A DNA stretch of 64,000 nt from Sphaerisporangium sp039871875 (GCF_039871875.1 NZ_JBDPMD010000004.1:1-64000), one strand, 5' to 3'. Positions 8,701 to 20,569 are shown, numbered from the stretch's first letter. Numbers and translations: made by a program. The notes: generated by a model from the sequence alone, not told the origin.

Positions 8701-8706
8701 ACCCTA
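8701..8706 (-). promoter_or_regulatory. Candidate -10 of leaderless sppA (TAGGGT)
   Basis: TAGGGT on the minus strand ends 6 nt before the sppA ATG, so transcription would start at or next to the A of ATG. No Shine-Dalgarno or clear -35 is present. Confidence 0.5.
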
Positions 8707-8742
8707 GGCGACGATCCGGGGGAACAGGCGCACGGCGGCGGC

Positions 8743-10968
8743 TCAGTTTGCGCGGTCTTCGTCCTGCTCAGCGGACTCGGCGTCCACAGCGTCCACGGCG
8801 TCCACGGTGTCGGCCACCGGCGCCGGGCGGCGCAGCCACAGCGCGCCGAGCGGCGGCACACGCAGGCTCGTGGAGTACGGCATGCCGTGCCACGGCTCGG
8901 CCACCGCCTCCACGCCGCCGAGGTTGCCGACCCCGCTGCCGTGGTACTCGTAGGCGTCGGTGTTGACCACTTCCTCCCAGCGCCCGCCGGCGGGCAGCCC
9001 GATGACGTACCCCTCGTGCGCCTGCCCGGAGAAGTTGGCGACGCAGGCCAGCATCGAGCCGTCCGACCCGTGGCGCACGAACGAGAAGACGTTGCCGGGG
9101 GCGTCGTCGGCGTCGATCCACTCGAAGCCCTTCGGCGTGTGGTCCTGCGAGTACAGCGCGGGCGTCGCGCCGTACACGTTGTTGAGGTCGCGCACCAGCC
9201 GCCGCACCCCCTGGTGGGGCTCGAAGTCCAGCATCCACCAGTCCAGCCCGCGCTCCTCGGACCATTCCAGGCCCTGGCCGAACTCCCCGCCCATGAACAG
9301 CAGTTTCTTGCCGGGGTGCGCCCACATGAACGCGAACAGCGTGCGAAGGTTGGCGAACCGCTGCCACTCGTCGCCCGGCATCTTGCCGAGCAGCGAGCCC
9401 TTGCCGTGCACCACCTCGTCGTGCGACAGGGGGAGCACGAAGTTCTCCGAGTAGGCGTACATCAGGGAGAACGTCATCTGGTGATGGTGGTACTGCCGGA
9501 ACACCGGCTCGTGATGCAGGTACGCGAGCGTGTCGTGCATCCAGCCCATGTTCCACTTGAACCCGAACCCGAGGCCGCCGAGGTGCACCGGCCGGGACAC
9601 CCCGGGCCACGCCGTGGACTCCTCCGCGATGGTGACGATGCCGGGCGCCTCGCGGTAGACGACCGAGTTCATCTCCTTGAGGAACTCCACAGCGTCGAGG
9701 TTCTCCCTGCCGCCGTAGACGTTGGGCGTCCACTCGCCCTCGCGGCGGGAGTAGTCCAGGTAGAGCATCGAGGCGACCGCGTCGACCCGCAGGCCGTCGA
9801 TGTGGAACTCCTTGAGCCAGTACAGCGCGTTGGCGACCAGGAAGTTGCGCACCTCGCGGCGGCCGAAGTCGAAGATGTAGGTGCCCCACTCGGGGTGCTC
9901 GCCCCGCCGCGGGTCGGAGTGCTCGTACAGCGGGGTGCCGTCGAACCGCGCGAGGGCCCACTCGTCCCGGGGGAAGTGCGCGGGCACCCAGTCGAGCAGC
10001 ACGCCTATGCCGGCCTGGTGCAGCCGGTCCACCAGGTGGCGGAACTCGTCGGGGGCGCCGAAGCGGGAGGTGGGGGCGTAGTAGGAGGTCACCTGGTAGC
10101 CCCAGGAGCCGCCGAACGGGTGCTCGGCCACCGGAAGCAGCTCCACGTGGGTGAAGCCCATCTCCTTGACGTACTCCACGAGCTGGTCGGCCAGCTCGCG
10201 GTAGGTCAGGCCGGGCCGCCACGAGCCGAGGTGCACCTCGTAGGCGCTCATCGGCTGCTCAAGGGTGTCGCGCTCGGCCCGCCGCCGCATCCACTCCTCG
10301 TCGTCCCAGGTGTGGTGCGAGACCTCCACCACCGACGCGGTCGCGGGCGGCCGCTCGGTGCGGCGGGCCATCGGGTCGGCCTTGGAGCGCCAGACCGAGT
10401 CGGCGCCGAGCACGGAGAACTTGTAGTGCTCGCCCGCCCCCACGCCGGGCACGAACAGCTCCCACACCCCGGAGCGGCCGAGGGAGCGCATCGGGTGGGC
10501 GGCGCCGTTCCAGTGGTTGAAGCCGCCCTCGACGCGCACGCCGCGGGCGTTCGGGGCCCAGACGGCGAACGCGGTGCCCTCCTCGTCGTCGTGCGTCATG
10601 ACGCGGGCGCCGAGCACCTCCCAGAGGCGCTCGTGCCGTCCCTCACTGATCAGGTGGAGGTCGATCTCGCCGAGCGTCGGCCAGTGGCGGTAGGGGTCGC
10701 CGGTCTCGTAGGGCGGGTTGCCGGTGTAGGTCACGCGCAGGCGGTACGCCGGCACCTTGTCCACCCCGGGGAGGGTCACGGCGAACACGCCGTACGCCTC
10801 GTGGGTCATCTCGCGCACGGCGTCGTCCAGCACCAGTTCGACCTTCTCCGCGAGCGGTCTCAGCGCCCGCACGGTGAGGCCCTCGGGGGTGAGGTGCCCG
10901 CCCAGGATCGAGTGGGGATCGTGGTGGGCGCCGCCGGCCAGCCGGTTCAGGTCAAGGTCCGCAGTCAT
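8743..10968 (-). CDS. glgB: 1,4-alpha-glucan branching enzyme GlgB
   Basis: A 741-aa GH13 enzyme that introduces alpha-1,6 branches into alpha-glucan. Two CBM48-like N-terminal domains (about 10-115 and 125-220) precede the barrel. Catalytic motifs are DGLRVDAVASM with nucleophile D396, IAEEST with the acid at E449/E450, and LSHDEVVHGK. The start at ATG 10968 (MTADLDLNRLAGG) matches the usual N-terminus; a longer in-frame extension reads through non-coding sequence. The C-terminal tail contains a DAV-DAV-DA repeat made by 9-bp tandem repeats near 8780-8812. It is the last enzyme of the GlgE pathway, here separated from mak by one small gene. Confidence 0.96.
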   Translation of the reverse strand: MTADLDLNRLAGGAHHDPHSILGGHLTPEGLTVRALRPLAEKVELVLDDAVREMTHEAYGVFAVTLPGVDKVPAYRLRVTYTGNPPYETGDPYRHWPTLGEIDLHLISEGRHERLWEVLGARVMTHDDEEGTAFAVWAPNARGVRVEGGFNHWNGAAHPMRSLGRSGVWELFVPGVGAGEHYKFSVLGADSVWRSKADPMARRTERPPATASVVEVSHHTWDDEEWMRRRAERDTLEQPMSAYEVHLGSWRPGLTYRELADQLVEYVKEMGFTHVELLPVAEHPFGGSWGYQVTSYYAPTSRFGAPDEFRHLVDRLHQAGIGVLLDWVPAHFPRDEWALARFDGTPLYEHSDPRRGEHPEWGTYIFDFGRREVRNFLVANALYWLKEFHIDGLRVDAVASMLYLDYSRREGEWTPNVYGGRENLDAVEFLKEMNSVVYREAPGIVTIAEESTAWPGVSRPVHLGGLGFGFKWNMGWMHDTLAYLHHEPVFRQYHHHQMTFSLMYAYSENFVLPLSHDEVVHGKGSLLGKMPGDEWQRFANLRTLFAFMWAHPGKKLLFMGGEFGQGLEWSEERGLDWWMLDFEPHQGVRRLVRDLNNVYGATPALYSQDHTPKGFEWIDADDAPGNVFSFVRHGSDGSMLACVANFSGQAHEGYVIGLPAGGRWEEVVNTDAYEYHGSGVGNLGGVEAVAEPWHGMPYSTSLRVPPLGALWLRRPAPVADTVDAVDAVDAESAEQDEDRAN

Positions 10969-11071
10969 CGGATCGCTTTCGCTCCTCAGCACGGTCGTTC
11001 GGTTAGGTACCCCTGCCCCGGATCCGCGCGCTGACCCATCGCGGTGTCGCCGGTGCCCGGATGCTGAATTA

Positions 11072-11524
11072 TCACCATTCCAGAACGCGGACGTTCTCGG
11101 TGGTGAGATCGACCACGACCCGCCCCACATCCAGCCACACGCCACCCGGGAACCGGATGAAGACCTGAAGGCAGCGATGCGTCTCGCACCCGTGCCGCCG
11201 GAAGATCAGCGTGTGCACCCGCAGCTCCCCGGGCGACCGCAGCCGCCGGCCCGCCGCCTTGGCGTACTCGCCGCGGATGGTCTCGCCGAGCACCGGGTGG
11301 GCGAGCAGCAGCTCGGTGGCGAACCGCTCCTCCCAGCGCGCCGGGGCCGGGCGGGGGTCCAGGGGACGGATGCGCGGCGGCGGCTGCACGGTCGCGATGG
11401 GCGGCCGCTCCTGACGCCGCGGCGGCTGGCGCTCCAGGGACAGGCCCACGGCGAGCCCCACCCCGAGCCCGACGGCGAGCGTGGCTCCGCCCGCCAGTGC
11501 CACAGTGAGCCGCCTCCGTGCCAC
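11072..11524 (-). CDS. Hypothetical membrane-anchored or secreted protein
   Basis: A 150-aa protein of unrecognised family. MARRR is followed by a Gly/Ala/Val/Leu-rich hydrophobic segment (about 7-30), then a Pro/Arg-rich spacer (33-60) and a compact C-terminal domain of about 85 residues with two Cys (CETHRC) and a beta-rich end (VFIRFPGGVWLDVGRVVVDL). The Cys pair may form a disulfide outside the cell. The start is GTG 11524 with GGAG 5 nt upstream; TAGGAT lies just before that. It sits between glgB and mak on the same strand, but nothing in its sequence indicates a role in glucan metabolism. Confidence 0.7.
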   Translation of the reverse strand: MARRRLTVALAGGATLAVGLGVGLAVGLSLERQPPRRQERPPIATVQPPPRIRPLDPRPAPARWEERFATELLLAHPVLGETIRGEYAKAAGRRLRSPGELRVHTLIFRRHGCETHRCLQVFIRFPGGVWLDVGRVVVDLTTENVRVLEW

Positions 11525-11607
11525 CGACGCTCCACATCCTACGTACCGTCACACCGCTGTGACGGATCGTATCCGACGGGAGGCTTCGCATGGGGAACGG
11601 CGTGCGG

Positions 11608-13022
11608 TCAGGCACCGCGATCGGTGAACGCGGCGAGCGGGATCGGCAGCCACGTGGGCCGGTTGCGCGCCTCGTACACCACCTCGTACGCCGCCTTGCT
11701 GAGCTCCAGGGCCCGCAGCAGCACGGCGTCGCCGCCGCGGATGCCGCCGCCGCCCGCCGAGTAGCCCGCGAGGAACGCCGCCCGGTTGCGCTCGGCCCAC
11801 TCGGCGGCCCGAGGCGCGAGCCGCTCCGGGGACGGATGGTCGAACAGCAGGTGGCGGGCCGCGTACTCGAACGAGCGCAGCATGCCGGCGACGTCACGCA
11901 GCGGGGAGTCCAGGGCGCGGCGCTCGGTGAGCGGCTGGCCGGGCTCGCCCTCGAAGTCCAGCACCACCCACTCGCTCGGGGTGCGCATCACCTGGCCGAG
12001 GTGGTAGTCGCCGTGCACCCGCTGCACCAGGATGGGGTGCCCGACGTCGGCCAGCCGGTCGAACGCCTCGTGCGCCTCGCGGGCGTGGACGGCGAGGTCG
12101 GGCACCTCGGCGATGGCGGCCTCCAGCCGCCGCCGGAAACCCTCGACCATGCGCTTGACCTCGGGGGCCTCGATGGCGCCGGTGGGGAACGCCGCCGCCA
12201 TCTCCTTGTGCAGGTGGGCGGTGGCCACGCCGAGCCGGTGGGACTCGGCGGCGAAGTCGCCGCCCGCGTCGCCGGCGCCGGTGTCCGGCAGCGAGCCGTA
12301 AAGGTCGCGCACGCTGGTGAGCGCAAGGGCCCAGCCGTCGCAGGCGGTGGGCAGGAACTCCTGGGTGAACGCCAGGGTGGTGTTCTCGCCGTCCACCTCG
12401 GTCTCGATCCAGCCGTACGGCTTGGCGATGTGCGGGGAGCCGCGCCGGGCGAGGGCCGAGACGATCTCCAGTTCGGGGTTCACGCCGGGCACGAGCTTGC
12501 GGAACAGCTTGCAGATGTAGCGGTCGCCGTACACCAGGGAGGTGTTGGACTGCTCGGCCCCGAGCACCAGGCTGCGCAGGGAGGTGTCGATCTCCACGCC
12601 GGGCATGCGGCGGAACCGCAGCGGCCCGGTGTCGTGGTCCTCGGCGATGCCCGCGAGCAGCAGGCCGGTGACCTCGGCGTCGTGCACGGCGTCGTAGGCC
12701 ATGCCGTCCTCGGTGGGGCCGATCGCCACGTGCCGCAGGCGCTGGGGGAGCTCGGGGCGGAGCCCGAGGAGCAACTGGTAACGATCGGTGTGAGAGTCCT
12801 GCCGTACCGTGATGATCAGATGGCGGACGGTCACGGGAAGCGTGCTGTCGGCGTCCGTGGTCCTGGAGGACCCCGCCACATCGCTGTGGCGGGATTCTGC
12901 AGGACCACGAAGGGGAAGCGGGGTGACGGCCTCGACGGCCAGGCCGGTGATCGCGCGGCCCTTGCCGGCGAACCACCGCTGACGGGTGATCCAGCCGGCA
13001 AGCAGCTCCTCGAAAGTATCTC

Positions 13023-13026
<4 letters not shown>
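11608..13026 (-). CDS. mak: Maltokinase (Mak/Pep2)
   Basis: A 472-aa kinase that phosphorylates maltose to alpha-maltose-1-phosphate using ATP, the donor for GlgE. The N-terminal cap (FEELLAGWITRQRWFAGKGR) is diagnostic. The aminoglycoside-kinase-like C-lobe has VHGDYHLGQVM (catalytic HGD) and VVLDFEGEPGQPLTERR (metal-binding DFE). GTG 13026 overlaps the treS stop by GTGA, giving the family length; the open frame extends further upstream within treS and is ignored. TreS and Mak are known to act as a complex or fusion in many actinobacteria, in line with this coupling. Confidence 0.95.
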
Positions 13027-14735
<1,709 letters not shown>

Positions 14736-14790
14736 CTGTGGGCTCCCCGCTGTGCATTATGCCCGCTCTGCCGAGGGGCCGGCCATGTGC

Positions 14791-16818
14791 CTATGACCGG
14801 CCCTGCGGTAGGGCGCGCAGTGTGAGGACGTGTGCTGGATTGATGTGGGGGTCGAGGCGTACGTAGTTGGCTTGGCGCCACTGGTACGTCTCGCCGGAGA
14901 GGTCGTCGTCCACCACGAACTCCGCGTCCCAGTCGAGACCGAGCGCGGGCATGTCGAGCGAGACCGTGGCCTCGTGCGTGTTGTGTGGATCGAGGTTCAC
15001 GACGACCAGGACCACATCGCCTAGCCCGTTCCGTCGTGTGGACGGGTCGTAGGCGCCGGGCAGCCGCTTGGAGAAGCACAGCATGTCCGGGTGGTCGATG
15101 GTGTGGAACCGTAGATTACGCAGTTCCTGAACCGCAGGGTGTGCTCTTCTGAACAAATTGAGACGAGTGATGAAGGGTGCCAGGCTCCGCCCGTCCCGTT
15201 CGGCGGCCGCCCAGTCACGCGGCCGCAGCTCGAATTTCTCGCTGTGGAGATACTCTTCGCTGCCCGGACGCACCGGGACGTTCTCGCCGAGCTCGTAGCC
15301 CGAGTAGACGCCCCAGCTCGGGGAGGCGAGGGCGGCGATGACGGCCCGCACCTTGAATGCCGGAATACCGCCGGTTTGTAGGTATTCATGGAGGATGTCC
15401 GGAGTGTTGACGAAAAAGTTCGGGCGTAGGTAATGCGATGTCTCGTGGGAGAGCTCGCCCAGATACTGCTCCAGGTCGGCCCGGGAGTTCTTCCACGTGA
15501 AATAGGTGTACGACTGGTGGAACCCGATCTTGGCAAGGCCGCGCAGCATGGCCGGCCGGGTGAACGCCTCGGACAGGAAGATCACGTCGGGGTCCGTGGA
15601 GCTGACCTCGGCGAGCAGCCTCTCCCAGAAGCCCACCGGCTTCGTGTGCGGGTTGTCCACCCGGAAGACCCGCACGCCGTGCGCCATCCACTGCCGCACC
15701 ACACGCAGGACCTCGGCGTAGATGCCCTCGGGATCCTTGTCGAAGTTCAGGGGGTAGATGTCCTGATATTTCTTCGGCGGGTTCTCAGCGTACGCGATGG
15801 TGCCGTCGGCCCGGACCGTGAACCACTCGGGATGTTCCTTGACCCACGGGTGGTCGGGGGAGCACTGCAGGGCCAGGTCGAGCGCCACCTCGAGCCCGAG
15901 CTCCCTGGCCCGCTTCACGAAGGCGTCGAAGTCCTCCATGGTGCCGAGATCGGGGTGGATCGCGTCGTGGCCGCCGTCCTCGGAGCCGATCGCCCAGGGG
16001 GAGCCCACGTCGTACGGCTCGGGGTGCAGGGTGTTGTTGCGGCCCTTGCGGAAGGTGTGGCCGATGGGGTGGACGGGCGGCAGGTAGACGATGTCGAAGC
16101 CCATGCCGGCCACGGCGGGCAGCCGCTCGGTGGCGCTCCTGAAGGTGCCCGACGTGGGCTCGCCCTCCTCGGGGATCACGGCGCCCTCGGAGCGGGGGAA
16201 CAGCTCGTACCAGGAGCCGAACAGGGCGCGGCGGCGGTCCACCCGCACCCGCATGCGGGAGCTACGGGTCACGAGGTCGCGCAGCGGGTGCGCGGCCAGC
16301 GCGGCGGCCGTGGCGGGCAGCTCGGCGACGGCCAGGCGGGCCCGGGGGTCGTAGTCGTCGTCACGCAGCCGCTCGGCCACGGAAAGCAACGCGGCCCGGT
16401 GGACGCAGCCGTCGCACCCCTGGGTGCGCACCCCGCGGGCGGCGCGCTCGAACAGGCGCGCCCCCTCCTCGCACATCAGGTCGGTGTCGATGCCGCGCGG
16501 GATCTTGATCTCCGCGTCGTGCAGCCAGGTGGCGATCGGGTCGCCCCACGCCTCGACGCGGAAGCTCCAGTCGCCCTCGTCCGGCAGCGTGACCTCGACG
16601 GCCCAGCGGTCGGTGCCCGGCGCCCCCTCCCGCATGGGAAGCAGCGGCCCCTTGGCGCCCTGGGGATCGGTCAGCACCACCCCGGCCGCCACCGCGTCGT
16701 GCCCCTCCCGGAACACGGTCGCGCTTATCTCGAAGGTCTCCCCCGCCGCGGCCTTGGCCGGCCACTGGCCGCATTCGACGGCAGGGTGGATGTCCAGTAT
16801 TGGGATTCGTCCGATCAT
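14791..16818 (-). CDS. glgE: Alpha-1,4-glucan:maltose-1-phosphate maltosyltransferase GlgE
   Basis: A 675-aa GH13_3 enzyme that extends alpha-1,4-glucan by transferring maltosyl units from maltose-1-phosphate. Nucleophile D388 lies in VRVFRVDNPHTKP and acid/base E417 in VIFLSEAFTRPAML, each six residues from the published D394/E423 of Streptomyces GlgEI. An N-terminal beta domain (1-110) and an inserted helical segment are present. ATG 16818 has no clear Shine-Dalgarno but TACCTT ends 8 nt upstream, indicating a leaderless message. First gene of glgE-treS-mak, divergent from glgP. Confidence 0.96.
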   Translation of the reverse strand: MIGRIPILDIHPAVECGQWPAKAAAGETFEISATVFREGHDAVAAGVVLTDPQGAKGPLLPMREGAPGTDRWAVEVTLPDEGDWSFRVEAWGDPIATWLHDAEIKIPRGIDTDLMCEEGARLFERAARGVRTQGCDGCVHRAALLSVAERLRDDDYDPRARLAVAELPATAAALAAHPLRDLVTRSSRMRVRVDRRRALFGSWYELFPRSEGAVIPEEGEPTSGTFRSATERLPAVAGMGFDIVYLPPVHPIGHTFRKGRNNTLHPEPYDVGSPWAIGSEDGGHDAIHPDLGTMEDFDAFVKRARELGLEVALDLALQCSPDHPWVKEHPEWFTVRADGTIAYAENPPKKYQDIYPLNFDKDPEGIYAEVLRVVRQWMAHGVRVFRVDNPHTKPVGFWERLLAEVSSTDPDVIFLSEAFTRPAMLRGLAKIGFHQSYTYFTWKNSRADLEQYLGELSHETSHYLRPNFFVNTPDILHEYLQTGGIPAFKVRAVIAALASPSWGVYSGYELGENVPVRPGSEEYLHSEKFELRPRDWAAAERDGRSLAPFITRLNLFRRAHPAVQELRNLRFHTIDHPDMLCFSKRLPGAYDPSTRRNGLGDVVLVVVNLDPHNTHEATVSLDMPALGLDWDAEFVVDDDLSGETYQWRQANYVRLDPHINPAHVLTLRALPQGRS

Positions 16819-16826
16819 CGCGTCTC

Positions 16827-16832
16827 AAGGTA
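16827..16832 (-). promoter_or_regulatory. Candidate -10 of leaderless glgE operon (TACCTT)
   Basis: TACCTT (minus strand) ends 8 nt before ATG of glgE, and no ribosome-binding site is found between. It fits an actinobacterial TANNNT -10 with transcription starting at or near the initiation codon. Confidence 0.4.
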
Positions 16833-17324
16833 GCGACGGCGCACCGGGCGCCGCCGGGAATTGTGAGGGCAGGAGTGATCTTTGGTGCACGTGCCGACCC
16901 GGCCCGAAAGTCCGCCGTACCGACGGGCATGATCGTATTCACCCGAAGGTAGGTTTACGCCAGCCTTCCGGTGACAAGAGTTCTCACCCGGGGGTGACGG
17001 CGCACGCCGGTGGGCGGCACGCGACGTCGTCCCTCCTGGTGAGAGAGACGATCGTGGGACTCTTACATTGTCGTGAGGTTCTTACATGGGACTGCCCCCA
17101 TAGTCGCTCTTCATGCCTGTTCAAGGGAAGTTCGGGGGAGAGGGGAAGCTCTCATCCCCCAGAGTTGCCCTGTGAGCGCGAACGGTACATGATCAATTTG
17201 AATGGACTGTGGACTGTCGGCTTTAGTGTGGTCTGACGGGATTTAACCGGTGGTGAGAGCGAATCGCATGAGATCTGGCAAGGGCGCAAGGGTGTTTCGG
17301 TCGCGCGTCGTGGCGCTGAGTAAC

Positions 17325-17330
17325 TAGGGT
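17325..17330 (+). promoter_or_regulatory. Candidate -10 of leaderless glgP (TAGGGT)
   Basis: TAGGGT ends 8 nt before the GTG start of glgP. The intervening CTGGCCTC offers no Shine-Dalgarno, so the mRNA probably begins at or close to the GTG. Confidence 0.45.
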
Positions 17331-17338
17331 CTGGCCTC

Positions 17339-19933
17339 GTGAGAGCAATCCGCAGGTTCACCGTACGTACCGTCCTTCCCGCCGAGCTGGCCGCGCTGAG
17401 CGAGCTCGTGCACAATCTGCGCTGGTCATGGCACCCCGAGACCATGGACCTGTTCGCGGAGGTGGATCCCGGCACGTGGGAGCGGGTCGGTCATGATCCC
17501 GTAGCGCTGTTGGGCGCGGTCGAGGCCGACAGGCTCGCCGAGCTCGCGCGCGACCGCAGGTTCCTCCGCCGGCTGGCCGACGCCGCCGACGATCTGCGCG
17601 AGTACATGACCGCGCCCCGGTGGTACCAGACGCTCCCCGACGCGCCCGCCGCAATCGGGTACTTCTCCCCCGAGTACGGCATCGCCGCCGCACTGCCGCA
17701 GTACTCCGGAGGTCTCGGCATCCTCGCCGGCGACCACCTCAAGGCCGCCAGCGACCTCGGTGTGCCCATCCTCGGGGTGGGCCTCCTCTACCGGCACGGG
17801 TACTTCACCCAGTCGTTGTCCGGCGAAGGGTGGCAGCAGGAGCACTACCCGAGCCTCGACCCCGGGGGCCTGCCCCTCAGCCTGCTCAAGGAGCCGGACG
17901 GCGCCCCCGCCAGGGTCGCCATCCCGCTGCCCGGCGGGCGCACGCTGCACGCCCAGATCCTGGTCGCGCAGGTGGGCCGGGTCCCGCTGCTGCTGCTCGA
18001 CTCCGACGTGGCCGAGAACGACGCCGCCGCCCGCGACGTCACCGACCGCCTGTACGGCGGCGGCACCGACCACCGCCTCATGCAGGAGCTGCTGCTCGGC
18101 ATCGGCGGCGTGCGGGCGCTGCGCGCGTACTGCACGATCACCGGCCACCCCGAGCCCGAGGTCTTCCACACCAACGAGGGACACGCCGGGTTCCTCGGCC
18201 TGGAGCGCATCCGGGAGCTGACCGAGCACCGGCTGTCGTTCGACGAGGCACTGGAGGCCGTCCGCGCCGGCACGGTCTTCACCACCCACACGCCCGTCCC
18301 GGCGGGCATCGACCGGTTCCCCGCCGAGATGATCAGCCGCCAGTTCGGCGGCGACAACGCCTGGCCGACCGTCCCGGTGGAGCGCATCATCGCGCTCGGC
18401 GCCGAACCCGAGAACGGCGGCGACCCCGCGGTCTTCAACATGGCCGTCATGGGCATGCGGCTGGCCCAGCGGGTCAACGGCGTGTCCGAGCTGCACGGCG
18501 CGGTCAGCCGCCAGATGTTCCAGGGGCTGTGGCCCGGGTTCGACGTGGACGACGTGCCGATCGGGTCCATCACCAACGGCGTGCACGCACCCACGTGGGT
18601 GGCCCGCGAGGTCATGGAGCTGGCCGGCAAGGAGCTGCCGTCCCTGATCGAGAAGGCCCAGGGGTGGGAGGGCGTGCAGAAGCTCTCCGACGAGGACATC
18701 TGGGCCATCCGCGGCCGGCTGCGCCGCAACCTCGTCGAGGCCGCCCGCGCGCGGCTGCGCGAGTCGTGGCGGGCCCGCGGGGCGTCCACCGCCGAGCTCG
18801 GGTGGATCGACGAGGCGCTGGACCCCGAGGTGCTGACGTTCGGCTTCGCCCGCCGGGTGCCGTCGTACAAGCGGCTCACCCTCATGCTCAAGGACCCCGA
18901 CCGGTTGCGGGCGCTGCTGCTCGACCCGGACAAGCCCGTGCAGATCGTGATCGCGGGCAAGGCGCACCCGGCCGACGAGGGCGGCAAGAAGCTCATCCAG
19001 CAGATCGTGCGGTTCGCCGACCACGAGGACGTGCGGCACCGCATCGTGTTCCTGCCCGACTATGACATGAACCTTGGGCAGCTCATGGTGCAGGGCTGCG
19101 ACGTGTGGATGAACAACCCCTTGCGTCCCTTGGAGGCGTGCGGCACGTCCGGCATGAAGGCGGCGCTGAACGGCGGGCTCAACCTGTCGATCCGCGACGG
19201 CTGGTGGGACGAGTGGTACGACGGCAACAACGGCTGGGCCATCCCCACCGCCGACGGCGTCGAGGACCCCGACCGCCGTGACGACCTGGAGGCCGCCGCG
19301 TTGTACGACCTCATCGAACGCGAGGTCGCCGACCGTTTCTACGACCGCGTGGGCGACGCCCACCCCCGGCGCTGGCTCGACATGGTCAAGCACACCCTCA
19401 GCTCCCTCGGCCCGAAGGTCCTGGCGGGCCGCATGCTCCGCGACTACGTGGTGGACCTGTACACCCCCGCCGCGGGCTCCGCGCGCGAGCTCTCCAAGGC
19501 CGACCACACCCGCGCCAAGGAGTTCGCCGCCTGGAAACTCCGCGTGACCCGGGCCTGGCCCGGCGTCCGCGTGGAACACATCGAGGCGAGCGGCATAGGC
19601 GACACCCCCGAGCTGGGCGCCGCCATGGAGATCCGCGCCACCGTGGCGCTGGGCGAGCTCTCCCCCGACGACGTGGTCGTCCAGGCCGCCTACGGCAAGG
19701 TGGGCCCGCACGACGAACTCCTCCACCCCTCCTACACGACCCTCGTCCCCGACTCGGTGGGCGACGACGGCCGAGCCTCCTACACCGGCACCGTCCCCCT
19801 GGACCGCACCGGTGCCTTCGGCTACACCGTCCGAGCCGTCCCCCACCACCCACTGATGTCCAACCCCGCCGAATGCGGCCTGATAGCCCTCCCGGAAGAA
19901 CCGGTGGGCATGACCAACGGCACCCTCCGCTGA
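17339..19933 (+). CDS. glgP: Alpha-glucan phosphorylase GlgP (actinobacterial type)
   Basis: An 864-aa GT35 phosphorylase releasing glucose-1-phosphate (or, in the GlgE context, shortening alpha-glucan chains) from non-reducing ends. The N-terminus MRAIRRFTVRTVLP and FSPEYGIAAALPQYSGGLGILAGDHLKAASDLG are typical of the short, unregulated alpha-glucan phosphorylase subfamily. The PLP lysine is K607 in EACGTSGMKAALNG. GTG 17339 gives the usual start. The C-terminal 120 residues form an additional beta domain. It is divergent from glgE, so synthesis and breakdown of glucan can be regulated from one intergenic region. Confidence 0.95.
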   Translation: MRAIRRFTVRTVLPAELAALSELVHNLRWSWHPETMDLFAEVDPGTWERVGHDPVALLGAVEADRLAELARDRRFLRRLADAADDLREYMTAPRWYQTLPDAPAAIGYFSPEYGIAAALPQYSGGLGILAGDHLKAASDLGVPILGVGLLYRHGYFTQSLSGEGWQQEHYPSLDPGGLPLSLLKEPDGAPARVAIPLPGGRTLHAQILVAQVGRVPLLLLDSDVAENDAAARDVTDRLYGGGTDHRLMQELLLGIGGVRALRAYCTITGHPEPEVFHTNEGHAGFLGLERIRELTEHRLSFDEALEAVRAGTVFTTHTPVPAGIDRFPAEMISRQFGGDNAWPTVPVERIIALGAEPENGGDPAVFNMAVMGMRLAQRVNGVSELHGAVSRQMFQGLWPGFDVDDVPIGSITNGVHAPTWVAREVMELAGKELPSLIEKAQGWEGVQKLSDEDIWAIRGRLRRNLVEAARARLRESWRARGASTAELGWIDEALDPEVLTFGFARRVPSYKRLTLMLKDPDRLRALLLDPDKPVQIVIAGKAHPADEGGKKLIQQIVRFADHEDVRHRIVFLPDYDMNLGQLMVQGCDVWMNNPLRPLEACGTSGMKAALNGGLNLSIRDGWWDEWYDGNNGWAIPTADGVEDPDRRDDLEAAALYDLIEREVADRFYDRVGDAHPRRWLDMVKHTLSSLGPKVLAGRMLRDYVVDLYTPAAGSARELSKADHTRAKEFAAWKLRVTRAWPGVRVEHIEASGIGDTPELGAAMEIRATVALGELSPDDVVVQAAYGKVGPHDELLHPSYTTLVPDSVGDDGRASYTGTVPLDRTGAFGYTVRAVPHHPLMSNPAECGLIALPEEPVGMTNGTLR

Positions 19934-19939
19934 CCAACA

Positions 19940-19971
19940 GGAAGGTCCCCGGCCGAAGCCGGGGACCTTCC
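19940..19971. terminator. Bidirectional hairpin terminator after glgP
   Basis: A perfect 14-bp stem (GGAAGGTCCCCGGC and its complement) with loop CGAA begins 7 bp after the glgP stop and lies 21 bp from the convergent gene's stop. There is no T-tract, as is common in high-G+C actinomycetes. Confidence 0.85.
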
Positions 19972-19991
19972 CCCCTACGGGAGGGTGCGGC

Positions 19992-20465
19992 TCAGTGGCA
20001 GCGCCAATCGAACCCGGGCGCGTGCCCTCCGTCGAAGAACTCCACGATGACTTCCTTGAACCCGTTCCCCCGCAATGATCCGCTCGGGTTGACATACACG
20101 GTGCCGGAGAGCTTGCCGCCTTCGATGCCCTCGACTGTGACGGACTCGTAGTAGCGTGCGATCTCGGCGTCGGGCAGCTTCGTGACGAGGGCCAGGTGGA
20201 CCAGATAGTCACAGTGATTGCTGTTGGCTACCAGAAGACCCACCATGCTCGCCTCGGCGCGCAGATCATGCTTGGTCTCAGGCGGAAGTGAAAGCCTGCT
20301 CACCCGCTCCCGCAGCCCGGCCAGCCTCTCGTCGTTCCGCCGCTGGGGGACCTCGAACACCAGGCCGCAGGCGGCAACGGAGGCGAGGAGTCCCAGACAC
20401 ACGAAAAACGGCCATCTGCTTCGCTGTTTCGATAACACCTTCGGGGCCGCCTCGGCCGGCACCAT
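19992..20465 (-). CDS. Hypothetical single-pass membrane or lipoprotein
   Basis: A 157-aa protein with a basic N-terminus and one hydrophobic segment at about 19-40 (WPFFVCLGLLASVAACGLVF). VAAC could act as a lipobox, but the segment could equally be a signal anchor. The C-terminal domain is predicted outside the cell. It has an alpha-helical part with Arg/Glu-rich sequence (60-80), then a beta-rich part (ESVTVEGIEGGKLSGTVYVNPSG) ending WRCH. No family is recognised. It is convergent with glgP across a strong hairpin. Confidence 0.7.
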   Translation of the reverse strand: MVPAEAAPKVLSKQRSRWPFFVCLGLLASVAACGLVFEVPQRRNDERLAGLRERVSRLSLPPETKHDLRAEASMVGLLVANSNHCDYLVHLALVTKLPDAEIARYYESVTVEGIEGGKLSGTVYVNPSGSLRGNGFKEVIVEFFDGGHAPGFDWRCH

Positions 20466-20569
20466 GTCGTCCTCCAGAACTGCGGCCTGCAGGATTCCTG
20501 CGGCATGCGTGTCGGCCAGGACGCCTCAGGCCGATTCAGAGACGATGGTACGGCGGCCCCTGCGGAGTG

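Larger units (their letters stand above)
16819..17338. other. Divergent glgE/glgP control region
   Basis: A 520-bp A+T-richer region with no supported gene. It must contain promoters of glgE and glgP. Two identical TCTTACAT octamers (17061-17068 and 17080-17087) lie 19 bp apart, flanked outside by GGGAC on both sides, which is a candidate regulator-binding pair. Downstream, 17189-17240 is rich in T and A. No tRNA or terminator is recognised. Confidence 0.4.
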